Shown here: positions 1-10,640 of the stretch, one piece after another | Layout of the letters: each line of letters begins with the position of its first letter | How positions within the stretch are numbered: the stretch's first letter is position 1 | DNA from: Polytrichum commune | Lineage: Eukaryota > Streptophyta > Polytrichopsida > Polytrichales > Polytrichaceae | Reading direction: 5' to 3' | NCBI GenBank assembly: GCA_950295325.1 | Contig: OX485809.1 | Span: 4,402,001-4,466,000 of the forward strand | DNA length: 64,000 nt | Program-made: the position numbers and the translations under genes | Notes under the pieces: generated by a model | Seen by the model: the letters and a program-made list of their open reading frames with translations, nothing else | The model's database searches: none | What the model was told of the DNA's origin: nothing

Positions 1-565
1 CCAAAACACTTTATTTTGTTAGTCATTTTTTTTAGTAATTGCCCAAAGTAAGAGGTTGCCTTTTTCTAATGGCTTGGTGGACCATTCCGACTACAGTCAA
101 AGCAAATTCACCATTGACAAGAATGTCTAGGGTATGCAAGTGTAATTCAATTATTTTTCTTTATTTGGACGGTCCATAATTTGATTAGTGTGTGGTTTGG
201 TGAGGATCAAAGAACAAACACCATAGAGACACAAGTTGAAAAGAGTTTGCACTATGTCTTCAAATCGATTGACTACTCCTCACTTAATAGTGAAAACACT
301 TGGGAGGACCTATATACTCAATTCAAGATTGCCACATTCATGTACTTCCAATAACCATAAGTAAATTAGACAAGGTCCGATTTTCAATCTGGTTTTTGTC
401 GATGTTTCATCATAGATTTGCTAATGCAACCCAACTTTGAAAACATAATTCTGATCAATAGAAGAAAGAGAACAAGATAAAACGAACCGAACAACACCTC
501 AGAGCTTAGAAGATTGCATATGAATTGATTGTTTGTCATATTCACATACATGTGACACACAATAC
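1..565 (-). other. Downstream part of gene A (intron 2), no exon seen
   Basis: On the minus strand this follows exon 2 of the RIN4-like gene A. It starts with a GT donor at 564-565 (GTATTG). I looked for the next exon (the Arg/Glu-rich segment that is exon 3 in gene B) and found nothing like it, so the rest of the gene lies off the left edge or is missing. Most of the stretch is a dispersed repeat (195-490). Confidence 0.5.
195..490 (+). repeat. Dispersed repeat family E, copy 1
   Basis: About 300 bp that matches 44119-44425 in the same order, with many substitutions. Both start with the words GGTTTGGTGAGGATCAAAGA and both contain the sequence CTATGTCTTCAAAT. Shorter pieces of the same core (ACATGTGTnTT next to AGAGATTGGACTATGT in either orientation) recur near 14240, 14560, 31690, 33850, 45530 and 60355. 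No open reading frame or terminal structure was recognised, so it is probably a decayed transposon or LTR piece. Confidence 0.55.
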
Positions 566-2006
566 CTTGCTCATGATCCTTGAGGTTTGCCATATTCCTC
601 CCATGAGGTTCATCGCTCCCTTGAGGAGGAGGAGGAGGAGCACTAGTTGGTTTCCCATACAATATTGCAGCTAAGTCCGGATTCTCAGCTGGATCGTTGG
701 GGTTGATTATTTTCCCTGCTTTGGCTGCACGAGCTTCATCAAACACCGCAGTGTATGTCAGGCCATCATCCCAAGCTCCAAATTCTGGAACATGAAGCCG
801 CTGCATCATCATCATCAAATCCATCAACTGCGCGTCGTGTGAATACAGTGATCCGATTCAGAGCCCATATCATATTATGTGAATCAGGCGATGATACAAA
901 TGATTCCTCTCAGGAATCAAAGCCAAATGCTGCAGCGGAAACATAATTGGCAAGCGATTTAGAGAGACAACCTCACTTAGCCTCATGCACAGACACATTA
1001 CAAGATCCGCTTCAGACCTCTGCATTTTCTTTCACCAATGTCGAAATGCGACGCACAATTTGTAACTGACTCAACGCACTGGGCGAGATTTTGTTGCGTT
1101 AATGAGAGGGCCTCCGTTTTTGGGTGGTTCAATTGGAATGCACACCGTGTCACATTAATCATCCTCGTGTTTTCAGCTGGGGAAGGCCCTTCGTGTTGGG
1201 CTTTCCGAAAATTTTGGGCCATGTTCCTAGAGCAGGTCCCTTCATTTTTGAGAAGCCCTTTCTCTCTGGGCCTACTCCAGGTTGCAACATCCAAGTTTGA
1301 ATGTAAATTTGTATGTACAAAATCTTGGTGATTTCAAAATATAAAACTTAGGGATTCAATACAATGGATGATGTGGGTGGACGTCGTGGTGGTGGTGGTG
1401 GTGAGGTTGTCATTCCATCGTTTTGAGAACGGTAGATGAAAATGATGATGCATGGGGGTTGGTTTGGGCCTCGAGGAGGACCACGTCAATGTAAATTAGG
1501 TCAAAGCAATGAATGCTATTAGTTTCAAAATTCATGTTTTAGCAACTGCTTAGTGATTACCGATGTAATTACCATCTAGAAGAGATCCTGACTATGAGAG
1601 AGATTATAAGGAATAGGGTAAGTGTCATGGAATTATCATCAAGTTGAGGAGATTATGATTCCACCCAAAGATTTTAAAGATGAAAGACTAATGCGAGCAC
1701 TATATCCACCTCATATTGAAAATATCATATTTTCCTGAGAGATTGTTTACAGAGTTCTTGGTTGGTGTGCATGATTCTAAGATCTCTTCTGAGTGGAATG
1801 TACATTAGATAATGGAGATTCGGTGGACCCGACGTGCGGCCGCCCCATGCCCACTGAGCTACTAAAACTTTTGCGACCCACACAACAGTCAGCATGACCT
1901 CCACATGAGATCATTTGTACTATAAAGGACTTCAGCAAATTCAAAGGGCATATTTGCGCTTACTTCAAATGAAACGAAAACCAAGAAGCATGAATCTCAC
2001 CGCCAT
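566..2006 (-). CDS. RIN4: RIN4-like NOI-domain protein, gene A (5' part, exons 1-2)
   Basis: RIN4/NOI proteins are small membrane-tethered regulators of plant basal immunity and are guarded by NLR receptors. The coding part of exon 1 is 2001-2006, only ATG GCG (Met-Ala), followed by a GTGAGA donor. Exon 2 is 800-566, preceded by a CAG acceptor at 801-803 and ending in GAGCAAG before GTATTG. It encodes the N-terminal NOI domain: VPEFGAW, then YTAVFDEAR, then NPNDPAENPDL, then a five-proline run. The tiny first exon, phase and exon-2 length (235 against 232 nt) match gene B. The short leader piece 2007-2027 begins after a TAG acceptor, so a 5'UTR intron is likely. Later exons are not in the window. 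The AvrRpt2-type cleavage motif carries Glu where most family members have Lys. It could be a full gene cut by the window edge or a truncated paralogue. Confidence 0.8.
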
Positions 2007-2224
2007 GAAAACGTCTCTTTAGTGTAGCTATTTGGTTGGAGCTTGATTTATTCGGACTCTCTCTCTCTACCTGCACAGACAATCAATGTACTCCACTCAA
2101 TAAATAAATGAACCTTCTTATTCAACATTGAGAAAGGTAAGTTTCTACTCGACAACAAGAGGCCCCGGTGGCAGCTAAATATGTGTAACATTTGCATGGG
2201 TCAACGTTTGGTAAAACTTGTTTT

Positions 2225-2600
2225 GGAGCTATTCAAATATTTTCAAGAAGCCTTATTTTGGAGCTTTTTAATTTTTTTTTATTGAAGCATTTTATAGACT
2301 ATATTTTCTACAGAAATTAATAGATTTTCTTAGAAGTGAAAATAATAACCTTAGACGGGGTCTGAACTATGACCTTTAGTTTAGAGAAAATGCTTCTGAT
2401 TAGTCTCAAAAACAAATTCCAAAATGTGAATATTTTTCTAGTTTAGACACAAATGGTATAAATTGATCCCTCTCTACGGTCCATTCCTAATCCCAAGCTT
2501 ATTGCTTCTGTGTGTGAACTAACAAATCCTCAAGTCATTGCAAAACATTACAAGAGGTTCAGGAACAAGTGTTTTAAAGGCGGAGAATTGCCACCATGGC
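2225..2600 (+). repeat. Diverged direct duplication, copy 1
   Basis: Shares the same order of words with 3240-3580: TTCTTAGAAGTGAA, then AAATGCTTCT, then CAGACACAAA or TAGACACAAA, then GATCCCTCTC or GATTCCTCTC, and finally a GGAGAA-TTGCC end. The copies lie about 1 kb apart in the same orientation. They could be decayed LTRs of a short non-autonomous element or a plain segmental duplication. Confidence 0.5.
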
Positions 2601-3239
2601 CCCATTCCGAGTCAGCCACCTCCTCGAGTTGGTTATTGGACATAACCAATAAACTTGTGGACAAACTCTTAGAATTATGGACGATATCGCAACTACACGG
2701 ATCGGATAAAACACTATGACGAGTTCTCATAACCCTCAATATGCTCTTGGATGAGCAATCGGACAATATGCTATGAACATCACCAAGCCCACGAGAACTT
2801 GTCAAGTTTCCAAATCCATGTGCAAAACGTGTCGAGACAGAGATCCTAATTCACATATGTCCGATTGACAACCCTGAAAATTCGATTATCACTTAGATTG
2901 CAGGCCATGATGAGCTTCCTACTCATTTTCTCCTCACTATTAGGATACATTTTCATCTGTCTGCATTGTAAGGAGTAACCGTATCGTCTACAAGCGGTCT
3001 CTCTGTCTACTTAAAGAGTTGTGCTTTCTTCCTTATCTTCATTTTTTCTTTCTTTCTTTGCAGGTGTGACCAGATAGAGACAGATGGTGTATAGCCTGTT
3101 TACTTCTTGCTAGAGGTGCACATCGAGATTTGGAGGTAAAAATCTAACATGGGAACCTGCGAAAGAGCGAATCTTCTGATTAGGGTTGTTGAGGGAAGAA
3201 GATCTGCACTTGTAGCACTTGCAGGCCACCACCTTTAGA

Positions 3240-3580
3240 ACTTAGTTCGGAGCTGCTAAACCATTTCTTAAAACATTCACTAGGAGCTACTTTTCCATTA
3301 TAAGAGATTCTATAAATTCTCTTAGAAGTGAACTTCAATACTTAGGGTACGGTGACCACTGGTTTTTTTTTTAAATGCTTCTAATAACTTCTCAAACTGA
3401 CATTTGAAATTGCAAACTTTTTCTAAATCAGACACAAATTGTATCAATGGATTCCTCTCGATGCCCTCTTTTCAAGCAGGTCTCTCCTTTTGTGAAAGAA
3501 CAAATCATCAATTCATTCGAAGTATTCGAAGTGATTTGAAAACAACCGTTCTAAAAAGGGAGAAGTTGCCGCCCCGGGGT
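3240..3580 (+). repeat. Diverged direct duplication, copy 2
   Basis: Partner of 2225-2600. The right ends match best (acaaATTGTATCAATGGATT against acaaATGGTATAAATTGATC, then GAGAAgTTGCC against GAGAATTGCC). No TG...CA ends or flanking target-site duplication were identified. Confidence 0.5.
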
Positions 3581-5525
3581 TCTTCCCGGGTGATCGACCG
3601 AAGCAGAATACTAGCAAATTAAGAACCAAATCAAGAACTGCAGCAGCTCCAGATGCATCTTCGAGTTCACTTGCAGCCTAATTCGACATGCCAAAAACAT
3701 TCATCCGAGAGGTCTAAATTTCTAAAACAAACATGTGCACAACTTGGCGAGATCATGATATATAAGAGTCAAGCTCTACTACTTTGCAGGTGACAAAGAA
3801 AGTACCTGGATGGTCGGTCGGTTGGTCGGTCGTATTCTCAGGGCATGATCGAACGGATCCTCATCGGCTAGCTGCTACTTGCTGCTCACAAATTGGATTC
3901 AATGTTTCAGAACCAAATTTGAATTGATTAATCTACGATCGATCCTCACCACCAAAAGACTATTTTCTTACCCTTCCGATGATCACAGTCAGCAGCCGAT
4001 TTGCATCCCGGCCATTCGATAGACACTGTCTGCGTGTTTCTTCACTGCAATCACCAGCAACTTGGTATCGATCGATCCAGGCTTCCAAACTTGACATCAA
4101 ACATTGATCAATAATTCGAAGCAGTGCTTTGGTTCACCCAATTTCCCAACCCTGCCAGCTGAAACTAATCAATTCTCCCGAATCATTACACTAAATGCTG
4201 TAATTAGTCTCAGTTCTTCTCGTTCATTGGTGTACCTAATTCGGTTTGTGACTTATTCTAAACCCTTAGAATATAAGTGTAGAATGAACACAAAGGATAT
4301 GAAAATGTCAAAATAAAAAATGAAAATCAAGTGAGAGGTATAGTAAGTATGACCTATGTGCACACATGGCAAATCCACCATGTCGCACATTGTGACAGAG
4401 GAAACTTGAAGTGAGTGAAGATTCCAACATAGCCTATAAGTACATGGGCCATGGACTTGTGGCATGTCACTTGGGGACCACAGTCCCACACTGTACCATT
4501 CATGAGGTTTTGGGCAGCAAGATCATAGTAGGTTAATATTAATGAGACAATTTATCAACTATCACATCCAAAAGATATGGATGAATTTTGAAAAATTCTA
4601 GCATAAAAATTCTCTAAGGAGTTGAGATATGGTTCAATTTTTTTTGAGTTGAATGGCTTGTGGGTGGCTTGTAAATCCACTTTAAAAGGCCAATCCAATG
4701 AATGATGGTTGATTAAATAGGATCATTCCAAGTACTGAAATTTGTTAAGGTGGCATACTTACCTTAGCACTTTCAAACCCTCAGTGACCCAAAGTTGGGT
4801 TTAACAACCGGACTTGACGTAGAGACATACAAACACAAATTAAAAGTGGTCAAGTAACAAAAAATATTAATTCAACTTGAACCAAGGCCACTTAGGGCGG
4901 TGCCGTACGGGCGGCAGGCAGCTCAGCCTACCGCCCCTGATTGGCTGAGCCGTAGAGTCGAAGACCACACTAGTGGCAGGCAGGTGCCCGGCAATCCTCG
5001 CTGGCGGTCTCAAGCGGCACCGTATTTCTCCCAGGGGATACCGCCTGGTATCTCCCCGTTGCCGTGCCACATAAGCTGCGGGGCCCGCCATCTGCGACTC
5101 CGACCACAGGAAGATGCTCCGCGCTCCTCCCTTCCCTCGCGACCTCGACTGTGCTCGACCTCGACTCCACGCCTGCTCTCCTCCCGCGCCAGCCACGCTC
5201 CGACAACCCTCCTCCGCGACGTCGCCATCGCCATCGCCGATCCCGCGCCCGCACCGAGCGCATCCCCGCACCCCGCCTGCGCCATCCCTGCCTCACAGGG
5301 GGGCCTTGCCAATTTCCATTTGGCGTTTTCAACCGGAGACCACCCCCGCCCTCTGTGCACAGAGCCTCTTTGGGAGCACTGCCTCTTCCCCAACCTGGCC
5401 CATTCCAGTCGCTGCGTTCATTTCAGAGTTTTTTTCCACGATATTTTTTGATTTTTTCTTTAGGGTGTTATTTTTCAGCCATACCTACCCCCCACCACCT
5501 ATTTCCGAATTTTCTCAATTCTGTT

Positions 5526-7541
5526 ATGGATTTTTTCCCATTGCACTGGATGGACTCGCAGGGGACAATGCGGGACACCACAAGTCCCAAGATGAATGGC
5601 GCGACAGGTTCCACTCCACCGCCGGTACCCGCCGAATTTCGATCACAGCTTCCCGTCATGACCCCGCCTCCATTTTTCCAAGGATTTCCAGGTGCACCGA
5701 ATCAAATGCCGTTCATGTTTCGCATTCCTTCATGCCACACGTTCATGGAATGGGATTCCCGCCTCCTGTGCAGGGCAGTCCCAGTGCCACCATTGATCTC
5801 ACGGAGGGTTCGCAGAAACGCGGCTCTCAGGATTGTTTGACCGATCAGTCAAAGCCTACCAAGAGACAGAGGGTTGCGAAGAAAAAAATCGAAGTGGTCG
5901 AATTGGATGATACGAAGGAGGATGTTGAGCTTATGAAGCATGCTGGCCCCTGGAAAGACCACTGGGTCATACAACTAATCGCCGTCCGGGGTGAAATGCA
6001 GAACATTTTTAGTGCTCTGCCAAAGCATGGTATTGTTGTCCACCAATGTGTTTTTTTTTTTTTTTTTTTTTTTTTTTCTTAGCACATATCACAAATATGT
6101 TATGTATGTAGCCCGCATTGCTCTTTTATTTAGTGTGAACATATTGTGCCAACTATTGCTGAATTTTTTTAGCTGAATGTCGACGCTTTCTGCCCACATC
6201 CGAGGCTGCTGGACTCTGCAGCATCATCTGCAGATTTGGGTAGTCTCTCTGCAGCCAATTCTTCTTGCCTGCCACATTTTTGGCCTCTGGTCTGCACTCT
6301 ATGCAGCCTGCAGAATTTTCACTCTGCTGGGCTTCGGGATGCAGAGCAGAAACCTTTGAGTGCAGGCTGCAGATTTTTTTTCCCCCTACCACAGTCCAGG
6401 CAATCCCAAAACAGTAAGGTTTTCTTCTGTTTCTTTTGCTGGGGTGGGTTCTGCTCGGGTGGGTTCTGCAGACAACACTGCTGCAGGCCCCCAGAGCCCC
6501 TGTTCCTAAATTGTTTTCTCCTACTTGTTGTATGTGGCTCACAGGGGGTCCTGTATGTGGCTCCTTTGTGCTACAGAGGCCCCTGGACCTTTGCAGTCTG
6601 CACTGCATACTACAGATTGCAGTAAACTCCCTGCCCAATATTTCTGTTCGGCTTTCTGGGCCTTCGGTGGCTCCCTGCGCATTCGATCTGTGCTGCATTC
6701 TGCAGCACAGACCAGGGCGTAATTTTGTGGTTTTTTTTTTGGGGGGGGGTTTTTTTGGTGGTTTTTTGCTGCTGCCTGGGTTTGGGATTGTGATTGCTTA
6801 TGTGGACCAGAATTATGTCTGTTAGAGGTCAAAAGTATGGACATACCAACCGTGTGAAATATGTACTTCAATTGCAACCACAGACAATCCCTTAGCATCG
6901 ACATGACGCCGGCTTGACCACATAGTTTGTGTGCAAGTGCAGGTGTGGACAATTGGTCGCGTTTGCATACCAAGCTAGTGTCGTTGTGCCCGGATTTCAC
7001 GAAGGATAGCGAGGCCTATCGGAAGAAATGGGCGGCCATCTACAACGACTACAAAGAAGATAAGGCCATGAACGCGAAGTTGGGGTCGAACCGATTGGAG
7101 AAGTGCCGTTGGTTTTCGCTCGTGGATGAATTTATGTTTGACAGGGCTAACGTGGTTTCGCATGCACATTCAAGCGCCGTGAACCCGGATGGGCCCAAGT
7201 GCGTGGCCAATTCCGACACAAACACATACGATCAACGAAGCGGGGAGAGCACATCCAAGTCCCCCGAGCCTAAGCGTAAGGAAGAGATTTTCTTGGAGCA
7301 TTATATTGGTAAGATAGAAGAAAGTGGTAAGAGCCTCATGGAAGGAATGAAATCGAGCGAAGACATGAAAATGGCATTACTTTTAAGTATGCAACAAATA
7401 ATGGCCAAGCTAGTTGAGAAGCTACAGGTAGTTGCTCTAGCAATCATCATGTATTGGAAAAGTTTCTGCAATACAAGCCTTGGTTTTGGCCATCCAAAGG
7501 CTCTTCGCTATTCCATTCCGTCTTGCAGAATGCTCTTTTGA
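5526..7541 (+). pseudogene. PIF/Harbinger ORF1 (Myb/SANT-like), frameshifted
   Basis: Harbinger ORF1 proteins bind DNA and help bring the transposase to the nucleus and the element ends. The likely start is ATG at 5526 (MDFFPLHWMDSQGT). Exon 1 runs to 6029 and exon 2 from 6943: CAT G/GTATTG and TGCAG/GTGTGG join to give PKHGVDNW. The spliced product has a Pro/Ser-rich N-terminus, a basic patch (KPTKRQR), then a Myb/trihelix-like domain (WKDHWV, then NWSRLHTKLV, then YRKKWAAIYNDYK), and a helical C-terminus rich in Met and Lys. A one-base loss around 5717-5735 shifts the frame between PFMFRIP and FMPHVHGMGF. After the frameshift the rest is open to 7541. The last ~35 codons overlap the transposase tail on the other strand. 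Confidence 0.75.
6030..6942 (+). other. Intron of Harbinger ORF1, CTGCAG-rich
   Basis: Bounded by GT (6030) and AG (6942). It contains a T27 run (6051-6077) and, at about 6180-6720, a stretch unusually rich in CTGCAG, TCTGCA and GCAGCC words. These make many short inverted matches, for example GTGCTGCATTCTGCAGCAC near 6690-6710. A G/T homopolymer patch follows at 6728-6770. This middle block could be a nested non-autonomous insertion, but I found no terminal repeats or target duplication for it. Confidence 0.45.
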
Positions 7542-8845
7542 TGTTTTTCCTCCCGTGCCCATAGCAATTTGAAACTCTTTTGCACATTCTTGCTTTAAGT
7601 ATTCCAGAGTCTCTCTGTAGTTGTCAACGATACCCGCCAAGCTGGTAAGTGCGTGGTTCGTGACGGCTAACCTCTCCTGTGTGGATGTGCCTACTTACCT
7701 ACCGACTGATAGACTGTTGTGCATTTCCTCCGTCGCTTTCTACATCCACTCTGATTTCCAGAAAGTGTCACCGAATATGATGCATATGTTATGCAACACC
7801 AAGCATGTGCTCACAAGGTCCGGCACATTTTTCAGGTGCACGTCGATTCTCTTGAGCAAGATGCGCTACCTGCCCTTTAGCATGCCAAATGCGCGCTCCA
7901 CGCACATGCGTGTCGAGCTCTGCACATAATTCCAGTGATACTCCTCTCTCGTCAAGCCGTCCTTGTGACCTCTGAATGGTGCTAGCATCCATGGTCGGCA
8001 TGGATATGCGGCATCACCGACAAGTGCGTATTGTGATAGTCTTCCATCTTCACAGAACTTCCCAATATCTATCCTTCCCAAAGATTCGCATCATGCATAG
8101 AGCCTGCCCAGCCTATATCGAAATCCCAGAATAAACATTTACTAAAAACCACCCCCTGCAAGAGAATGGAGTGGAAGCCTTTTCGGTTATAGTAATCGGC
8201 GGCGTGTAACCGCGGCGCCATAATGGGAATGTGGGAGCCATCCACGGCCCCGACCACATATGGTATGCCGTGAATGTCCTAAAACTCTTCTGTAAATTTT
8301 TCCATAACTCTAGTTGTAGGCCATCTGATGTATGTCTTCAACAAAACGGATTTCACTGCACCTGTGAATTGTGAGACCGCAAGTTGACTTGTGGATAGAC
8401 CAATTTTATACAAATATGCGATGCTTTGCATTGAATTACCTGTCGCAAGCCTAGATATGGATACGGCTACCTTCACTTGCACAGGAACTGCTAGTCACAT
8501 GTTCGTATCTTGCCTCAGCATGTACGGTGCAAGAGTGCTGCACAAATATTCGAATGTCGACACATCCATGCGCATTCTCCCTTTGAACTCCCTCGCGTTG
8601 AATGACCCCAACAAGTTTTGATCAAAGAATCATGGCCGGTGCAAGCCTCTTTCATGCGCCCAGAGGCGTCGTGGGCGCGCCGCGAGAAGTCTCCTATATC
8701 CATGCAGTGCCAGGGTCATGAAACATAGTTGTTGCCGCTGCCACACAAGAATTGCTCCATGGTTGGTTGAAACACTCTCGAGGATGACGAATAGAGAGCA
8801 TTGAAAAACAAACAATATCACGAACCTCTTGCCCTCTTCGTCCAT
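7437..8845 (-). pseudogene. PIF/Harbinger DDE transposase, multiple stops
   Basis: HARBI1-like nuclease-transposase that would cut and paste the element. From ATG at 8845 the readable parts, in order, are: an N-terminal region ending GRMRMDVSTFEYLCSTLAPY; a helix-turn-helix-like segment (SRLATGNSMQSIAYLYKI); the first catalytic Asp in VGAVDGSHIPI; the second in YALVGDAAYP; the catalytic Glu in RMCVERAFGMLKGR; then LVLHNICIIFGD and a Gln/Lys-rich tail ending at 7437. In-frame stops: TGA 8630-8632 (Trp expected), TGA 8495-8497 (Arg), TAG 8279-8281 (Gln expected, EEF*DIHGIPY), TAG 7866-7868 (Trp expected), TAG 7740-7742 and TAA 7695-7697. One single-base loss lies in a G run near 8078-8086 (NLW to GRIDIGKF). 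The catalytic residues survive but the gene is dead. Confidence 0.85.
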
Positions 8846-9219
8846 TTTCAGAGCTCACGAAACTGACCCTCGCAAATCCCAGCCAATAATCAACCTTCCA
8901 CATAAAGGTTGCAAGCCAGATTCGGTTTGGGTGGGAGAAAAAATTAGCGCAGGCTCTCTGTTGTGCACAGAGCCCTCTCTGTGACGCTGCTAGCAACTGT
9001 TGTCTGCCTGTGCAAAGAGGGAGCTCTGTGGCCTCTGCTCCCGCCTTACCTTGCCCAGCTCTCACCCTGCCGCAGCTTCTGGGTACCTTCACACCCGGGC
9101 CCTCTCTGCCACCCGTGTGGTGCAGAACCCTGGCACCCGGCGACCTGTCACCATCAACCCTACGTACAACCATAGCCTGCACGGGCAGGCAGGTTGCCTG
9201 CTATGTGGTAAGGCCCTTA

Positions 9220-9507
9220 TTAGCCATAGTGTTGTGGCAACACATCATGAGCCAAAAAGTTGACACATCAAGGCACAAAAAGCAAGCAACTGTGACAACA
9301 GAGCATGAGGATTCCTTGTTTCCACGCCATGTTTACTTAAATTTGGCACTTTTGGTGTAAATTAGGTTAAACCCTAAAAGGCCTCCAAAGTGAAGCAACT
9401 TCTTCTAAGACCATGATTGTACATTGAAACTCTCAGCCCACTATGAAAAACTTTCACAAACTAGGATAGAGTATTCGCAAAGCTTATGGATGACATGGAA
9501 CTTAAGG
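9220..9507. other. Unassigned spacer
   Basis: Sequence between the Harbinger element and a dispersed repeat. I see no gene or structured element. Confidence 0.4.
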
Positions 9508-9900
9508 GAATGAAATCTGTAAAGTCTCTCAAAGAGGATGAAATTGTGGGCTTGATCCTTCTATGAGAAAAATTTCTATTTAAGATTTTGTTTAGCTCGT
9601 TGCATATTGAAGCCTCTTTTGAACATTGGGTGAAATTTTTGGGATTTCCTTTTTTCACATCTCAAACTTTGAAAGAATTTAGGATCCAAAATAGGGTATG
9701 CACATGGGATCCACTGTCTTTAAATCTTAGATTAGCCTATACAAGGCTAGCTTGATCCACCCATCTTGGTAGGACAAGCTAGAAAGTCGCTTGACACCAC
9801 TCTCTATTTATGGTAATTTGAACATTAAAAAAACTTGGATGCCTTTGTGTTAATTCTCATAAACTCAAGGTTTGGGACTAAACTCATAGTTTTATCTCCT
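9508..9900 (+). repeat. Dispersed repeat family B, copy 1
   Basis: A ~390-bp unit also present at 36525-36932 (same orientation) and 58926-59320 (opposite). Shared landmarks, in order: CTCTCAAAGAGG or CCTCAAAGAAGG, GGGnTTGATCCTTCT, ATTGAAGCCTCTTTTGAA, TTGATCCACCCATC, TAGGACAAGCTAG or TAGGATAAGCTAG, and TTAATTCTnnTAAACTCAAGG. No coding potential. It may be an LTR or a non-autonomous transposon; termini are unclear. Confidence 0.6.
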
Positions 9901-10232
9901 TCCCATTCCCCCTCGCCAGGTTCAACTTAAAAGCGGAGTATGGAAACTCAAGCCCTTATTGATTGGTGGGTTGGGTGCTTTGAGTCTAAAGATCATGAGG
10001 CGACCCATTATACAATTAACTTTCGGAGTTGTAGGCTATTCCAACCTGTTCTTAACAAGCATCCCACAAGCACTCACAAGCATCCCACAAGCATCCCACA
10101 AGCATTTCTCTTCGCCCACCACCCTCACCCTTTCCAAATTATGGACTTCGAAGGTGCCAACCACCCCCAAATGCAACATTACCAAAAAAAAAAAAAAGGT
10201 ATTATAGGCCAATAGGGGTTGGCGAAATCAAC

Positions 10233-10640
10233 TTGGGATCTAAGAAGAAGATTATCAACTTCTACCTTGGAAGATGTGATTCTCTTCACATTAACCCCCA
10301 ATCATTTGATATGGAAGTCAAGGAAGGTGGCAATATTGTTGTAATTGGTAGGAACTTTCTTCACCACCAAGACTATCATCTAGAGATGGCATGGCATGGC
10401 ATGTTCATTCCCTCTCTTAAACTTAAGTGGGGTAATGTTTGGGATGAAATGAGAAGTAACAAGAAAGGTGCCTTCATTTGGTTACTTTGGTACAAAGCTA
10501 TCGTAATGAACTCGTGGAGAGTAAGATTCAACACAAACATCGATGATAAGTGACACGTGTGTGCTTTCGACACCCTTGAGTCCATTGCTCATAGATTTGA
10601 AATTGTAGAATTGTTATGCAAGCCTAGGTTTTCTCTATTG
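10233..10640 (+). pseudogene. Reverse-transcriptase zinc-binding (zf-RVT-like) remnant
   Basis: The translation contains LKWGNVWDEM, then GAFIWLLWYKAIVMNSWR, then a TGA at 10551-10553, then HVCAFDTLESIAHRF. This has the layout of the zinc-binding domain that follows the reverse transcriptase of plant non-LTR elements: a W...FLWLL-like helix pair, then C-x2-C...ES..H. Here the first Cys codon appears to have become the TGA stop. Nothing recognisable as reverse transcriptase precedes it, so it is a short 3' fragment of an old LINE or a captured domain. About 290 bp upstream (9940-10207) are open in other frames, including an ACAAGCATCCCAC triplication at 10057-10106, but show no known domain. 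Confidence 0.5.

Larger units (their letters stand above)
2007..4891 (-). other. Upstream region of gene A
   Basis: By analogy with gene B this should contain a 5'UTR intron, a leader exon and the promoter of gene A, but I could not place them firmly. A CT-rich stretch lies at 2059-2070. A possible donor (CCATCCAG/GTACTT on the minus strand) lies near 3807-3816, beside GGTCG repeats at 3813-3831. The region also contains the diverged duplication listed separately. No other gene was seen. Confidence 0.35.
4895..9216. mobile_element. PIF/Harbinger DNA transposon, full-length but degenerate
   Basis: A 4.3-kb element with the two genes typical of plant PIF/Harbinger elements: a Myb/SANT-like DNA-binding ORF1 on the plus strand and a DDE transposase on the minus strand, meeting tail to tail. 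The proposed ends are flanked by TTA on both sides (4892-4894 and 9217-9219), the 3-bp target duplication expected for this superfamily. The termini read GGGCGGTGCC on the left and, inverted, GGGCCTTACC on the right. The terminal repeats are imperfect, with about half of the first 28 positions matching, so the exact ends are an inference. 4895-5525 is GC-rich with no clear coding; 8846-9216 is the region upstream of the transposase. Both genes are broken, so the element cannot move itself. Confidence 0.75.

Noticed and set aside
4900..5451. Long overlapping open frames in several phases
   Set aside because: They come from the GC-rich end of the Harbinger element and have Arg/Pro/Ala-rich peptides with no domain. 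The real ORF1 start is placed at 5526.
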